Source: Deltaproteobacteria bacterium UBA6601 (GTDB taxonomy: Bacteria > Myxococcota_A > UBA796 > UBA9615). From it: 19,952 nucleotides of DNA. The notes beneath the pieces were generated by a model. It was given only the letters and a program-made list of their open reading frames with translations, did not search any database and was not told the DNA's origin. This document shows, one piece after another, positions 7,554 through 14,314 of the stretch; position 1 is the first letter of the stretch; the number at the start of each line of letters is the position of its first letter. The translations under genes were made by a program, and so were the position numbers. The stretch covers positions 10,795 to 30,746 of the forward strand of contig DJIF01000093.1 of NCBI GenBank assembly GCA_002433485.1, in the 5' to 3' direction.

Positions 7554-7579
7554 GGGCAGCCCACCTTTGTGGACCGCCC
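7554..7579 (-). terminator. 11-bp hairpin, likely terminator of the atp operon
   Basis: On the minus strand GGGCGGTCCAC, loop AAAG, GTGGGCTGCCC forms an 11-bp stem containing two G-U wobbles. The same two positions would be C-A or A-C mismatches in plus-strand RNA, so the structure favours minus-strand transcripts, as expected for a terminator after atpE. The following minus-strand bases (TGTTGTGCTT) are only moderately T-rich, so a Rho-independent function is not certain. Confidence 0.5.
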
Positions 7580-7599
7580 CGTCGCTTCGGCCAGGTCAG

Positions 7600-7621
7600 G
7601 CTGCTTCCGGTGGTAAGCAGC
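7600..7621 (-). terminator. 7-bp hairpin 21 bases after atpE
   Basis: GCTGCTT (7600-7606), an 8-base loop and AAGCAGC (7615-7621) form a perfect 7-bp stem starting 21 bases past the atpE stop. There is no T-tract, so it may be an mRNA 3'-end stabiliser or processing site, or part of a two-hairpin terminator with the stem at 7554-7579. Confidence 0.4.
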
Positions 7622-7642
7622 TTGAAGCCACGATCAGAGAAA

Positions 7643-7972
7643 CTAGATCTTGCCCTGCAGGAAGAAGGCGATGACCAGTGCGTAGATGCACAGTGACTCG
7701 ATGAGAGCCAGGCAGATGATCATCGGGGTCTGGATCTTGCCGGAGGCGCTTGGGTTGCGCGCGATGCCCTGGAGGGCACCAAGAGCAGCAAGGCCCTGAC
7801 CAACACCGCAGCCGAGGGCGGCGAAGCCAATGGCGACACCCGCGCCCAGCGCGACCATGCCCTGGTCACCGGCAGCGATGCCAGCGCCGTCACCGGCAGC
7901 CAAAGCGAGAGAAGGGATGAGAGCCGCAGCGAGAATCGTCAGCGGAACGAGCAGAGAAGACAGCTTGCGCAT
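7643..7972 (-). CDS. atpE: F0F1 ATP synthase subunit c
   Basis: The ion-carrying ring subunit of the ATP synthase membrane rotor, 109 residues. Residues 1-26 look like a signal or extra hydrophobic leader. Helix 1 spans about 37-66 with the Gly-rich GVGQGLAALG (56-65), the polar loop ARNP is at 71-74, and helix 2 spans about 80-105 with the ion-binding Glu92 in ALIESLCIY. Gln59, Glu92, Ser93 and Tyr97 match positions used for sodium binding in some c-rings, while the neighbouring Thr is Leu. The C-terminus ends early (FFLQGKI), without the usual 'ANPF' tail. The ATG at 7972 follows GGAGGT by about nine bases; an upstream in-frame TTG is less likely. The gene is last in the atpI-atpB-atpE run. 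Confidence 0.95.
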   Translation of the reverse strand: MRKLSSLLVPLTILAAALIPSLALAAGDGAGIAAGDQGMVALGAGVAIGFAALGCGVGQGLAALGALQGIARNPSASGKIQTPMIICLALIESLCIYALVIAFFLQGKI

Positions 7973-7993
7973 GGGAAATGACCTCCAGGTCAA

Positions 7994-8755
7994 TCAGTGA
8001 TCGTGGGCTACGGCAAGGCCGATATAAAGCACACTAAGGAGTGAAAAAACAAAGGCCTGAATGAAACAAACAAAGATCCCGAGGGCCAGAAAAATCACGG
8101 GAATTCCAAAACCCAGCAGTGACGAGATGGTCTCTGGCAGGGTGTTCATAAAGATGTCTAGGACGGTGTGGTCGCCCATAATGTTGCCGTACAGACGAAT
8201 CGACAGCGACGCGGGTCGCACCAGGTGGCTGACAACTTCCACTACGAACATCAATGGCGCCAGCCACAGGACCGGGCCCATGAAGTGCTTGAGGTAGCCG
8301 ACCGGCCCCTGCCGAATGACGCCAGCGATGTTGTAGACCAGGAAGATCACCAGGGCCATTGGGATGTTGGTATTTAGCTGATCGGTTGGTGGCAGAAAGC
8401 CAGGGAAGACCCCCAGGATGTTGCTGACAAAGATGTACAGGAACAGCGCGGCGATGAGCGGGAAGTAGCGCTCGGCTTCCTTGCCCAGAACTCCGCGACA
8501 CATGTCCAGGATCGCTTCGGTAAACAACTCAAAGCCGTTGCGCGTTGTCAGGGTTCCGTCCGGAACCAGACCCTCTCGACCAGCGGGAACCCGCATCAGG
8601 GCGATTCGGGCCACCCACGCGAGGATAAGGATGATCAAAGCGGCGAGGCAGGAGTGGGCAAAAGGAAGGTAGCGGGCCATCCCTTCACCCTGCAGGAAGG
8701 GAAGGGTGGACAACCAGGTAAAGGCGTCAGCCGCGGCCAGGACTGCAGGTGCCAT
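7994..8755 (-). CDS. atpB: F0F1 ATP synthase subunit a
   Basis: The stator-side channel subunit of the F0 membrane sector, 253 residues, with about five or six membrane helices. The essential Arg187 lies in SLSIRLYGNI (183-192) and faces the c-ring. GDHTV (194-198) and FIQAFVFSLLSVLYI (231-245) are the family's closing motifs. The start ATG (8755-8753) makes an ATGA overlap with the atpI stop, and atpE starts 21 bases after this gene ends. The F1 genes and the b and delta subunits are not in the window, so the synthase genes are split, which is common in this part of the bacterial tree. Confidence 0.95.
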   Translation of the reverse strand: MAPAVLAAADAFTWLSTLPFLQGEGMARYLPFAHSCLAALIILILAWVARIALMRVPAGREGLVPDGTLTTRNGFELFTEAILDMCRGVLGKEAERYFPLIAALFLYIFVSNILGVFPGFLPPTDQLNTNIPMALVIFLVYNIAGVIRQGPVGYLKHFMGPVLWLAPLMFVVEVVSHLVRPASLSIRLYGNIMGDHTVLDIFMNTLPETISSLLGFGIPVIFLALGIFVCFIQAFVFSLLSVLYIGLAVAHDH

Positions 8756-9210
8756 CAGTTTGTTACTCCCTGTGGGGCAGGCCTGTCACGGAACAGGTCC
8801 ATGAGAGATCCAAGGATGATTGCCGGAAAGATCGTGCCTACCCCAAGCAGCACACCCAGGGCGTTAAGACGAAGTAGCAGGACCACGACGCCTAGAGAAA
8901 TGACCAGCAGAAGAAACTTGGACAGCATTCGGCCAAGCAACTGGGAACCGTTGATGGGGCCGGAAGTCGCCTTCACGACAATCCTTGAGAGCAGCCAGAA
9001 GTTGGCCAGTGCGACCATGCCGCCGCCTAAGACCGCAACCGCCATGGACACATCAGCAAGCAACCAGGCTCCAGATATGGCCGGGATCAGCAGCAGGGCG
9101 GCGAGTCCCATGATCTCCCAGGACCCAGCAGGGATCCCATTGCGTACTGGCCGAGGCAATGCCTCGGTTGCTGTATCGGAGAGCTTTGCAGCGTTCTCAG
9201 ACAAGGTCAT
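8755..9210 (-). CDS. atpI: ATP synthase subunit I-like membrane protein
   Basis: A 151-residue protein with four predicted membrane helices (about 33-53, 57-80, 96-114, 118-138). The GGGMVALANFWLLSR segment (62-76) is typical of AtpI, which helps assemble the c-ring and sits first in many atp operons. Family similarity is low, as is usual for AtpI; the call leans on topology and on position directly before atpB. The ATG at 9210 shares ATGA with the stop of a 12-codon ORF upstream. An in-frame TTG at 9264 would add 18 residues, but the strong ribosome site there serves the other frame. Confidence 0.75.
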   Translation of the reverse strand: MTLSENAAKLSDTATEALPRPVRNGIPAGSWEIMGLAALLLIPAISGAWLLADVSMAVAVLGGGMVALANFWLLSRIVVKATSGPINGSQLLGRMLSKFLLLVISLGVVVLLLRLNALGVLLGVGTIFPAIILGSLMDLFRDRPAPQGVTN

Positions 9211-9245
9211 TCCACCATCTTTTCGGGCTCTGCGGAGGACTTCAT
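9207..9245 (-). CDS. 12-codon leader ORF coupled to atpI
   Basis: Encodes MKSSAEPEKMVE. It has a near-ideal ribosome site, GGAGG at 9257-9253, seven bases before ATG at 9245-9243. Its stop TGA (9209-9207) overlaps the atpI ATG (9210-9208) as ATGA. The better initiation signal thus belongs to this small ORF and not to atpI, whose own ATG is directly preceded by GGTGGA with no proper spacing. The simplest reading is that ribosomes load here and reinitiate at atpI, limiting AtpI synthesis. It could instead be the remnant of a longer upstream gene such as atpZ, or the correct start of AtpI if the base sequence carries a frameshift error. Confidence 0.45.
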   Translation of the reverse strand: MKSSAEPEKMVE

Positions 9246-9288
9246 TCGAGTACCTCCGATCCAATCAGAACCTGAATTTGGCGGTCGT

Positions 9289-10275
9289 TTACCCAACCTG
9301 TTCTGTGCTGTCAATCTCTGTGCCTCGTCGCACCATCGAGGTTCGAACCGAGAGACCGGTGAACAGGCCGATAGGCCAAAGCAGCGCGCCGCACAGAAGA
9401 CCGAGCCACCAGGGCTGACCGACGACTTCTACCAGTAGCATTGCCACCGAAAGAGCCGGGATTGTCGCGCAGGCCAACTCAAACTCGCGCAGCTTGGGCT
9501 GTGATGGAGCGTCCCAGTCCTCGCGAGCCTCTACATCGGTGAGTGGCCATAGCTGCCACGAGTTCCAGATCAGCCGATACCACTCGTGCTCACCGTGGCC
9601 GGCGAAGTTGCTTGGTGGATCTTCGCCCCACGGTTCTCCGCTGGGTCCAAGTGACCGCAGCGGAGGAGAGCCCTCTTTGCTGAGTAACTTGAGTGAATCA
9701 GCAAAGCGAACTGGTAGGTAGTGAGCCAGCTCAGGGTGCACTCGATCCCGCAGCGCGGTGAATCCAGCCAGCGAGTTGCGAGGACGAACTGGTTCCTGTC
9801 GCTGGGCCCGCCAGCGTCGGTAATAACGCGTGTGGACCCGGGCGCGTAAGAACAGGACTACCAGGGTCGCCATGCCAAGGGCGCCGCCCAGGTAGAGAAA
9901 GCGTGGTGTGGTAATCAGCGCTTGCCGTCCGGCATCAAAGCCGGCCAGGGATCCTAAGGCCGTCATGCACCAGACTGCAAAGGCATGATAGGCCACAGAT
10001 AGAGCGTTGAAGCTGGAGTGTTTGCGGGGACTGAGGTGATGCTCGACGCGGAAGTCGAGCAATGCTAGGCAGCCATCGCACACATAGTATCCCCGCGAGA
10101 TGACCTCGCGGGGCGCCTCGTCATCGCTGACTGCGCCGACCCCGGCATATTTTACGGTCCTGGCGAATCGAGCCTCGATGACCGAGTAGGCCGGGTGGCC
10201 ACAATAGACACAAGGTGTCACAGATGGCCGGTGATATCGGGGTAGGTGGGGCTGAGAACTGGAGCCGAGGCTCAT
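9289..10275 (-). CDS. unknown membrane protein with two CxxC motifs
   Basis: A 328-residue protein I do not recognise. The N-terminal cytosolic or exposed part has CVYC (22-25) and CDGC (66-69), spaced like a four-Cys zinc ribbon. Two hydrophobic helices follow (about 92-113 and 126-145), then a basic HTRYYRRWRAQR stretch (148-159). A soluble loop with GHGEHEWYRLIWNSWQLWP (227-245) follows, and a second helix pair (about 266-312) closes it. The ATG at 10275 shares ATGA with the stop of the PTPS-like gene, with GGGAG just upstream. It sits between metabolic genes and the F0 genes and is probably co-transcribed with both, but nothing in it shows a link to ATP synthase. Confidence 0.75.
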   Translation of the reverse strand: MSLGSSSQPHLPRYHRPSVTPCVYCGHPAYSVIEARFARTVKYAGVGAVSDDEAPREVISRGYYVCDGCLALLDFRVEHHLSPRKHSSFNALSVAYHAFAVWCMTALGSLAGFDAGRQALITTPRFLYLGGALGMATLVVLFLRARVHTRYYRRWRAQRQEPVRPRNSLAGFTALRDRVHPELAHYLPVRFADSLKLLSKEGSPPLRSLGPSGEPWGEDPPSNFAGHGEHEWYRLIWNSWQLWPLTDVEAREDWDAPSQPKLREFELACATIPALSVAMLLVEVVGQPWWLGLLCGALLWPIGLFTGLSVRTSMVRRGTEIDSTEQVG

Positions 10276-10655
10276 GGCTGCTCCCAGGAAATGAGCAGTC
10301 CAGCTCTGGGCCTGACATCTACTCGTCTGAGCTGGACCCGGTCGTCATTGATTCGGGCAGCGAGCTGTTCTCCCACCAGCCGAGCGAGTCCCGCAGCCGT
10401 GGTCGGGAATGGCCCCTTACCGCTATGGAATGAGGCGAGGTCATTGAGGTGCCGATGGTCGATCGGATCCAGGATCGCCCACAGCTCTGCCTCAAGCACA
10501 GTGGGAGAGAGCACCTGCCCGGATCGGTCCAGGCGCTCGGCGCGAACATGTGCACTGACCTTCCAGTTGTGTCCGTGCAGGCCCTGCCGGCCCTCGGCAG
10601 CATCACTCACAACATGACTGGCACAGATCATTCGTTCCGCGCTCATCCAGTACAT
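10272..10655 (-). CDS. PTPS/QueD-family protein lacking the catalytic Cys and Glu
   Basis: A 127-residue homologue of 6-pyruvoyl-tetrahydropterin synthase and 6-carboxytetrahydropterin synthase (QueD). The zinc histidines are kept: His14 (ICASH) and His27/His29 (LHGHNW). DHRHLND (66-72), which carries the proton-relay Asp/His pair, is also kept. Compared with E. coli QueD as I recall it, the catalytic Cys of 'KCxRLHGH' is Arg23, the Glu of 'PTSE' is Ala87, the Asp of 'IIDF' is Ser50 and the C-terminal catalytic Glu is Pro116. The normal reaction therefore seems unlikely. It begins at ATG 10655, two bases after the hydrolase stop, and overlaps the next gene by ATGA. It may be a non-canonical pterin enzyme or a zinc-binding pseudoenzyme. 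Confidence 0.75.
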   Translation of the reverse strand: MYWMSAERMICASHVVSDAAEGRQGLHGHNWKVSAHVRAERLDRSGQVLSPTVLEAELWAILDPIDHRHLNDLASFHSGKGPFPTTAAGLARLVGEQLAARINDDRVQLRRVDVRPRAGLLISWEQP

Positions 10656-10657
10656 GT

Positions 10658-11215
10658 TCAGTCCCGAATCAGGCGGCTGATGACCTTGAAGGATTCACCC
10701 TGCCCGTGACGCAGCCAATCAAAGATGACCGTCTCGATGCTCGTAGTTACCGCCCCCAACTGCCGCATTAGTCCGACTGCCGCCATGTAGTCGTGCTTTT
10801 TGCGGGAGATCACCCCATCGAGCGGAACATGGACGGCATAGCCTTCTTCTCGAAGGCCTCTGACGGTCTGAAAAACGCAAACGTGGGCTTCCATACCCAC
10901 CACGATGACGTGACTGCGACCACTCATGGCCAGCTCTTCCTGAAGCTCTGGCACCAGCGCTGCAGAGAATACGGTCTTGGGGTGGCGTACTGTGGCTTCC
11001 GGCAGCAGGTCGCTCAACTCGCTGACGGTTTGGCCAAGCCCCTGTGGGTACTGCTCGCTGGCCAGGATCGGCACCTCCAACTCGGCCGCTGCCTTAAGCA
11101 GGACTGCCACGGCTGCGCGGTTGCGGCTCTCGATCTGTTCAGGCATCGCTGCTACCAGCCGCTGCTGCCAGTCGATCAGGAGCACGATGGAGTTATTGGC
11201 GGACAGGTACAGCAT
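10658..11215 (-). CDS. isochorismatase-family cysteine hydrolase
   Basis: A 185-residue cytosolic hydrolase closest in motifs to the ISOC1/YcaC branch. The Asp-Lys-Cys triad is visible: Asp15 (IVLLIDWQQRL), Lys80 (RHPKTVFSA) and Cys113 (VVGMEAHVCVFQT). SEQYPQGLGQTVSEL (53-67) and a C-terminal TTSIETVIFDWL are typical of that branch, whose natural substrates are mostly unknown. The chosen ATG at 11215 follows GAGGT; an upstream ATG at 11266 has no ribosome site and overlaps the uppP start on the other strand. It leads a minus-strand run into the PTPS-like gene, the CxxC membrane protein and probably the F0 genes. Confidence 0.85.
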   Translation of the reverse strand: MLYLSANNSIVLLIDWQQRLVAAMPEQIESRNRAAVAVLLKAAAELEVPILASEQYPQGLGQTVSELSDLLPEATVRHPKTVFSAALVPELQEELAMSGRSHVIVVGMEAHVCVFQTVRGLREEGYAVHVPLDGVISRKKHDYMAAVGLMRQLGAVTTSIETVIFDWLRHGQGESFKVISRLIRD

Positions 11216-11264
11216 GCAACCTCGCGTAGACAAATCGAGGCTAACACCGTCATGCTTCCCGTGC

Positions 11265-12098
11265 ATGTCACAGTGGTTGCAAGCCTTGATTCTTGGAGCA
11301 GTCCAGGGGTTGACCGAATTCCTGCCGGTCTCCTCGTCCGGGCATCTGGTGTTGTTTCAGGAGTGGTTGGGCAGCAACTTTTTTGCTGCTGGTGAGGAAG
11401 AACTGTTTGCCGTGGTCCTGCACCTGGGCACCCTGTTGCCCATTTTGTGGTTCTATCGGCGGGACATCGGCCAGAGCATTGCTGCGCTCCGTCCAGATGA
11501 GCAATTGAGCAAGCTGGGGCTGTCGAGCTGGCTGCGGGCTGACGAAGGCCGCTGGTTGAGCGTGCTGGTGTTGATTGGGACGGTTCCCACTGGACTGATG
11601 GGCGTCGGCCTTCACGATAAGTTCACCGCTTTGTTTTCCAGCCCGGTCAAGGTCTCTATGGCGCTGCTCGTCACTGGCGCGTTGCTGCTCGCTACTCGCT
11701 TGGTGTCAGAGGAGCGTGCTGGCACTGCTCGTCTGGCGATCTGGAGCGCCCTTCTGATCGGCTTCGTCCAGGGCTGCGCCATTACCCCGGGTATCTCCCG
11801 GTCTGGATCGACCATCGCCGTTGCTTTATTTCTTGGCTTGGCTCGTGCTGAGGCTGCGCGCTTCTCTTTCCTGCTGTCCGTGCCGGCCATTCTCGGCGCT
11901 GTGATCTTGCAGGCTCGTGATGGACTCAGTCTGGAGGGCCTTGATGCGGCCCCTCTCTTGCTTGGTTTTGTTTCGTCAGCGGCGGTCGGCTATCTGTCGC
12001 TGGTCGCCCTGGTCGCCCTGGTCAATCGCGGCAAGCTGTATCAATTTACCTGGTATCTATGGCCCCTTGGGGTGACCGCCTTAGTACTGCTGCATTGA
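11265..12098 (+). CDS. uppP: undecaprenyl-diphosphatase
   Basis: A 277-residue integral membrane phosphatase (BacA/UppP) that converts undecaprenyl diphosphate to undecaprenyl phosphate, recycling the lipid carrier for peptidoglycan and O-antigen. Signature motifs are GAVQGLTEFLPVSSSGHL (11-28), GTVPTGLMGVG (105-115) and TPGISRSGSTIA (174-185), with catalytic Glu18 and Arg179. The start ATG at 11265 gives the normal family opening; the frame stays open for 96 codons upstream, but that part lies over the opposing hydrolase gene. No good ribosome site is seen. The promoter must lie within the first part of the divergent hydrolase gene or in the 49-bp gap. It converges with the protease gene across 27 bases. 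Confidence 0.95.
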   Translation: MSQWLQALILGAVQGLTEFLPVSSSGHLVLFQEWLGSNFFAAGEEELFAVVLHLGTLLPILWFYRRDIGQSIAALRPDEQLSKLGLSSWLRADEGRWLSVLVLIGTVPTGLMGVGLHDKFTALFSSPVKVSMALLVTGALLLATRLVSEERAGTARLAIWSALLIGFVQGCAITPGISRSGSTIAVALFLGLARAEAARFSFLLSVPAILGAVILQARDGLSLEGLDAAPLLLGFVSSAAVGYLSLVALVALVNRGKLYQFTWYLWPLGVTALVLLH

Positions 12099-12125
12099 AC
12101 AGCATAGCTTCCGCTAGAGTGGTTG

Positions 12126-13466
12126 CTACGACCGCCGGAGGGCGCGGCGGCGCACGGCGAGCAGCAGCAGTGCCGCCAACAGGGGCAGTGGCTCTCCTTT
12201 GACGCGGCCTGAGCTGCTGCAGTCACAGCCTCCTTCGTCAGCATCGGCGGTCACGATGACTTCAGCTGTGTATTCAGCGCTGCCGCCTGGTCCGGATGCA
12301 CGCAGGGTCACGCTGTGGGTGCCCGGTTCATCAAAGCTGAGAGTCGGCTCATAGCTGCTCTGAGCACTGTCTTCGTTGCCGTCGACCCACCACTCAAAGC
12401 CCGTGATGCAGCCAAATGCGCCGAGCGGCGAGGTGTTCTCCAACTGGACTCGGTGCTCACCGAGATTCTGGTACCCGAACTCGGGTTGGGGCTCCTCGCA
12501 GGCCAGGACCACCCCGACCTTGCGCTGATCGGCCTCAAAGAAACCACCGCATTCCTCATCCTGGCCCTCGACCAGCAGGGAGATGGTGTATTGGCCTTCT
12601 TCCTCGTAAGAGTGACTCACCGGGGTCAGTTCATCGGCATCTTGCTCTTGAATCGTGCCGTCGCCGAAGTTCCACTCATAGCGGCTGTATTGGTCTCCCT
12701 GGAAGTCTTCAGGGACCGAGACGGTTATGGTGAGCGGTACGCCGCCAACCAGACTGGCCTGATCGCCGTCACCTTCGACCTCAAAGTCCACTGAGACTCC
12801 ATAGATGGCGTTGATCCCGGCGTGGTCATCTTCGCCCGGTATTTGCTGGGAGTCGTTGCAGGAGCTGACGCTCCAGTACATCGTTGCCCAACGAAGGATG
12901 GGGTCTGGGCAGGGCTCACCATCATCACAGGAGTGACCGAGCCCGTAGCCGTGACCGATCTCATGGGTGGTCACTCCGATCCAGTCATAGCGATTGTGGC
13001 AGTTGGGAGAGGCGATGTCTTCGGGCATGCCCCAGCTAAGCCCTTCGTTGTAAATGATGTTCATTGAGGTGGTGCGGAAGAAGCTTTGGCCGTTGTGGGT
13101 CACCACATCGTTGCTGGAGTGAGTGACGGTGGCGGCCAGTGGTCCGCTGCCCAGATCGTCCTTGGCCCCGCCATCAAAGGTAAACAGGGTGATGTCAGGG
13201 CGGCCAAAGCCTGAGGTGTCGTTGTCAATCTCGCCGGCGAAGTTCGCCTCCAGGGGGGAGCAGGGGACATCCGACCAGTTTTGAAAACTCTGCTCTATAC
13301 CCTCCAGGGTGTCCGATTGACTCAGTCCTGCTGGCTGTGCATCACCCACCCAGTATTCCAGAGGAAGGTCATTCTGGTGCCAGGCCCTGGGCGGATCAAT
13401 GAACTTAAAGCCAACCAGCAGCGGTAGGGAGGCGAGCAGCGCGAAGCAGGCCAGGGATTGCTTCAT
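12126..13466 (-). CDS. secreted matrixin-like metalloprotease with PKD domains and MYXO-CTERM-like tail
   Basis: A 446-residue exported zinc protease. A signal peptide (about 1-20) is followed by a catalytic domain with HEIGHGYGLGH (168-178), the metzincin zinc motif, and a Met-turn candidate at ATMYWSV (Met196). Several cysteines flank the active site. Two PKD-type immunoglobulin-like domains follow: about 226-320 (WNFGDG, PVSHSYEEEGQYTISLLV) and about 323-407 (FEWWVDGNE, FDEPGTHSVTLRA). The end reads GGCDCSSSG, a short hydrophobic helix and RRRALRRS, matching the MYXO-CTERM sorting-signal layout, so surface anchoring or further processing is likely. The ATG at 13466 makes ATGA with the stop of the gene before it and has GGAG eight bases upstream. 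A typical cysteine-switch propeptide is not obvious. Substrate unknown. Confidence 0.88.
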   Translation of the reverse strand: MKQSLACFALLASLPLLVGFKFIDPPRAWHQNDLPLEYWVGDAQPAGLSQSDTLEGIEQSFQNWSDVPCSPLEANFAGEIDNDTSGFGRPDITLFTFDGGAKDDLGSGPLAATVTHSSNDVVTHNGQSFFRTTSMNIIYNEGLSWGMPEDIASPNCHNRYDWIGVTTHEIGHGYGLGHSCDDGEPCPDPILRWATMYWSVSSCNDSQQIPGEDDHAGINAIYGVSVDFEVEGDGDQASLVGGVPLTITVSVPEDFQGDQYSRYEWNFGDGTIQEQDADELTPVSHSYEEEGQYTISLLVEGQDEECGGFFEADQRKVGVVLACEEPQPEFGYQNLGEHRVQLENTSPLGAFGCITGFEWWVDGNEDSAQSSYEPTLSFDEPGTHSVTLRASGPGGSAEYTAEVIVTADADEGGCDCSSSGRVKGEPLPLLAALLLLAVRRRALRRS

Positions 13467-14170
13467 CGGGCTGTCTCCAGTTGGGGGCGTCGCCACCGCG
13501 GATCAAGCTGTTGCCCGGTGGCCAGGGCTGCATCGAAAAAGGCCCTGGCTTTGGCCGCTGGCAGGCCCGGGATGGCCCGGTAGGGAGGGACATAAGACAA
13601 TTGAAGGTCGTCTTCGACCCGTCCCACCAGATCTTCGCTGTAGCGTCGGACAGCGGGCAGTTTCACCGCCTCTTCATGAAAGCGCTGCAAGCCCTCGGGT
13701 AGCCTCAACTTGACCACTACGTCGCGTCCCGTGTCGGCTTCCTCGATGAAGGTCAGTTTGCCCTGGCTGAGCCCGACGGTTCGCCACATTGAGCCGCGCT
13801 GTTCCCGCTCCAGAAAGACCAGCACTCGCTCTCCTGCTACGTAGCGTGGCGCGCCTGGTAGCGCGGTACGTTCGCCGTTGAGGCTTCCGCCCCACTCGCG
13901 CACCTGGATGCGGTCCCCTTCAATGTGGGCCCCTTTTAGGACCCGATCCAGGCGCAGGGTCGAGACCGTTTTGATGTAGATTTCACCAGGCTGTTTCTCT
14001 GGTCGACTTTGTTCAACATGAGCGACCGCGATTAAATCACTGATCCAGCACAGTTCAGAGAGGCTGAGCTCGACCATGGTCGTAGCTCTGGAGCTCCCCA
14101 CTCCGAGCGTTGAAAACAGCAACATCGCTGCAAGCACGAGGCCGATCTTTAGCGGTCTTGCTTCGTTCAT
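13463..14170 (-). CDS. exported protein co-translated with the metalloprotease
   Basis: A 235-residue protein with an N-terminal signal peptide (about 1-29, ending SSRA). The mature part begins TTMVELSLSELCWISDLIAVAHV and continues with a beta-rich section containing TLRLDRVLKGAHI (71-83), VAGERVLVFLERE (about 111-123) and VGLSQGKLTF (about 132-141). I recognise this pattern (sorting-type signal, 'ELSLxEL...aD.IvvG.V', 'LKG', 'GE.vlvFL') only as a conserved uncharacterised domain of secreted proteins, often seen with metalloproteases. It overlaps the protease start by ATGA, so the two are made together. A chaperone, inhibitor or co-factor role is possible but unproven. The start ATG at 14170 has only a weak AGGG upstream. 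Confidence 0.75.
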   Translation of the reverse strand: MNEARPLKIGLVLAAMLLFSTLGVGSSRATTMVELSLSELCWISDLIAVAHVEQSRPEKQPGEIYIKTVSTLRLDRVLKGAHIEGDRIQVREWGGSLNGERTALPGAPRYVAGERVLVFLEREQRGSMWRTVGLSQGKLTFIEEADTGRDVVVKLRLPEGLQRFHEEAVKLPAVRRYSEDLVGRVEDDLQLSYVPPYRAIPGLPAAKARAFFDAALATGQQLDPRWRRPQLETAR

Positions 14171-14314
14171 CTAAAAAGCCCTGCCGACGTAGTGACCAAG
14201 ATGCGCTAGTCTCCGCATTCAAGCGGTATGGATGGGCCGCCAGTCGGGCACCTTCGGTCCCTGGCCAGCGGTGGGCAAGACTAGCACGCTGAATCCCCAC
14301 CGGGAGCAGAGAAT
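14171..14314. promoter_or_regulatory. divergent promoter region between protease pair and TonB receptor
   Basis: This 144-bp gap must hold start signals for both directions. I find no convincing -35/-10 pair. It contains an 8-bp inverted repeat, GCTAGTCT (14205-14212) and AGACTAGC (14278-14285), 65 bases apart, and a small stem CCGC/GCGG (14213-14226). Either could be a regulator site or chance. Confidence 0.4.

Noticed and set aside
10977..11264. 96-codon N-terminal extension of UppP
   Set aside because: The family opening begins at the ATG at 11265; the extension is antisense to the isochorismatase-family gene and is not membrane-like.
11216..11266. 17-residue N-terminal extension of the isochorismatase-family protein
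   Set aside because: The ATG at 11266 has no ribosome site and collides with the uppP start, while the ATG at 11215 has GAGGT upstream and fits the family length.
12099..12125. Shared terminator between uppP and the protease gene
   Set aside because: The 27-bp convergent gap holds only a 4-bp stem (TAGC/GCTA), too weak to call.
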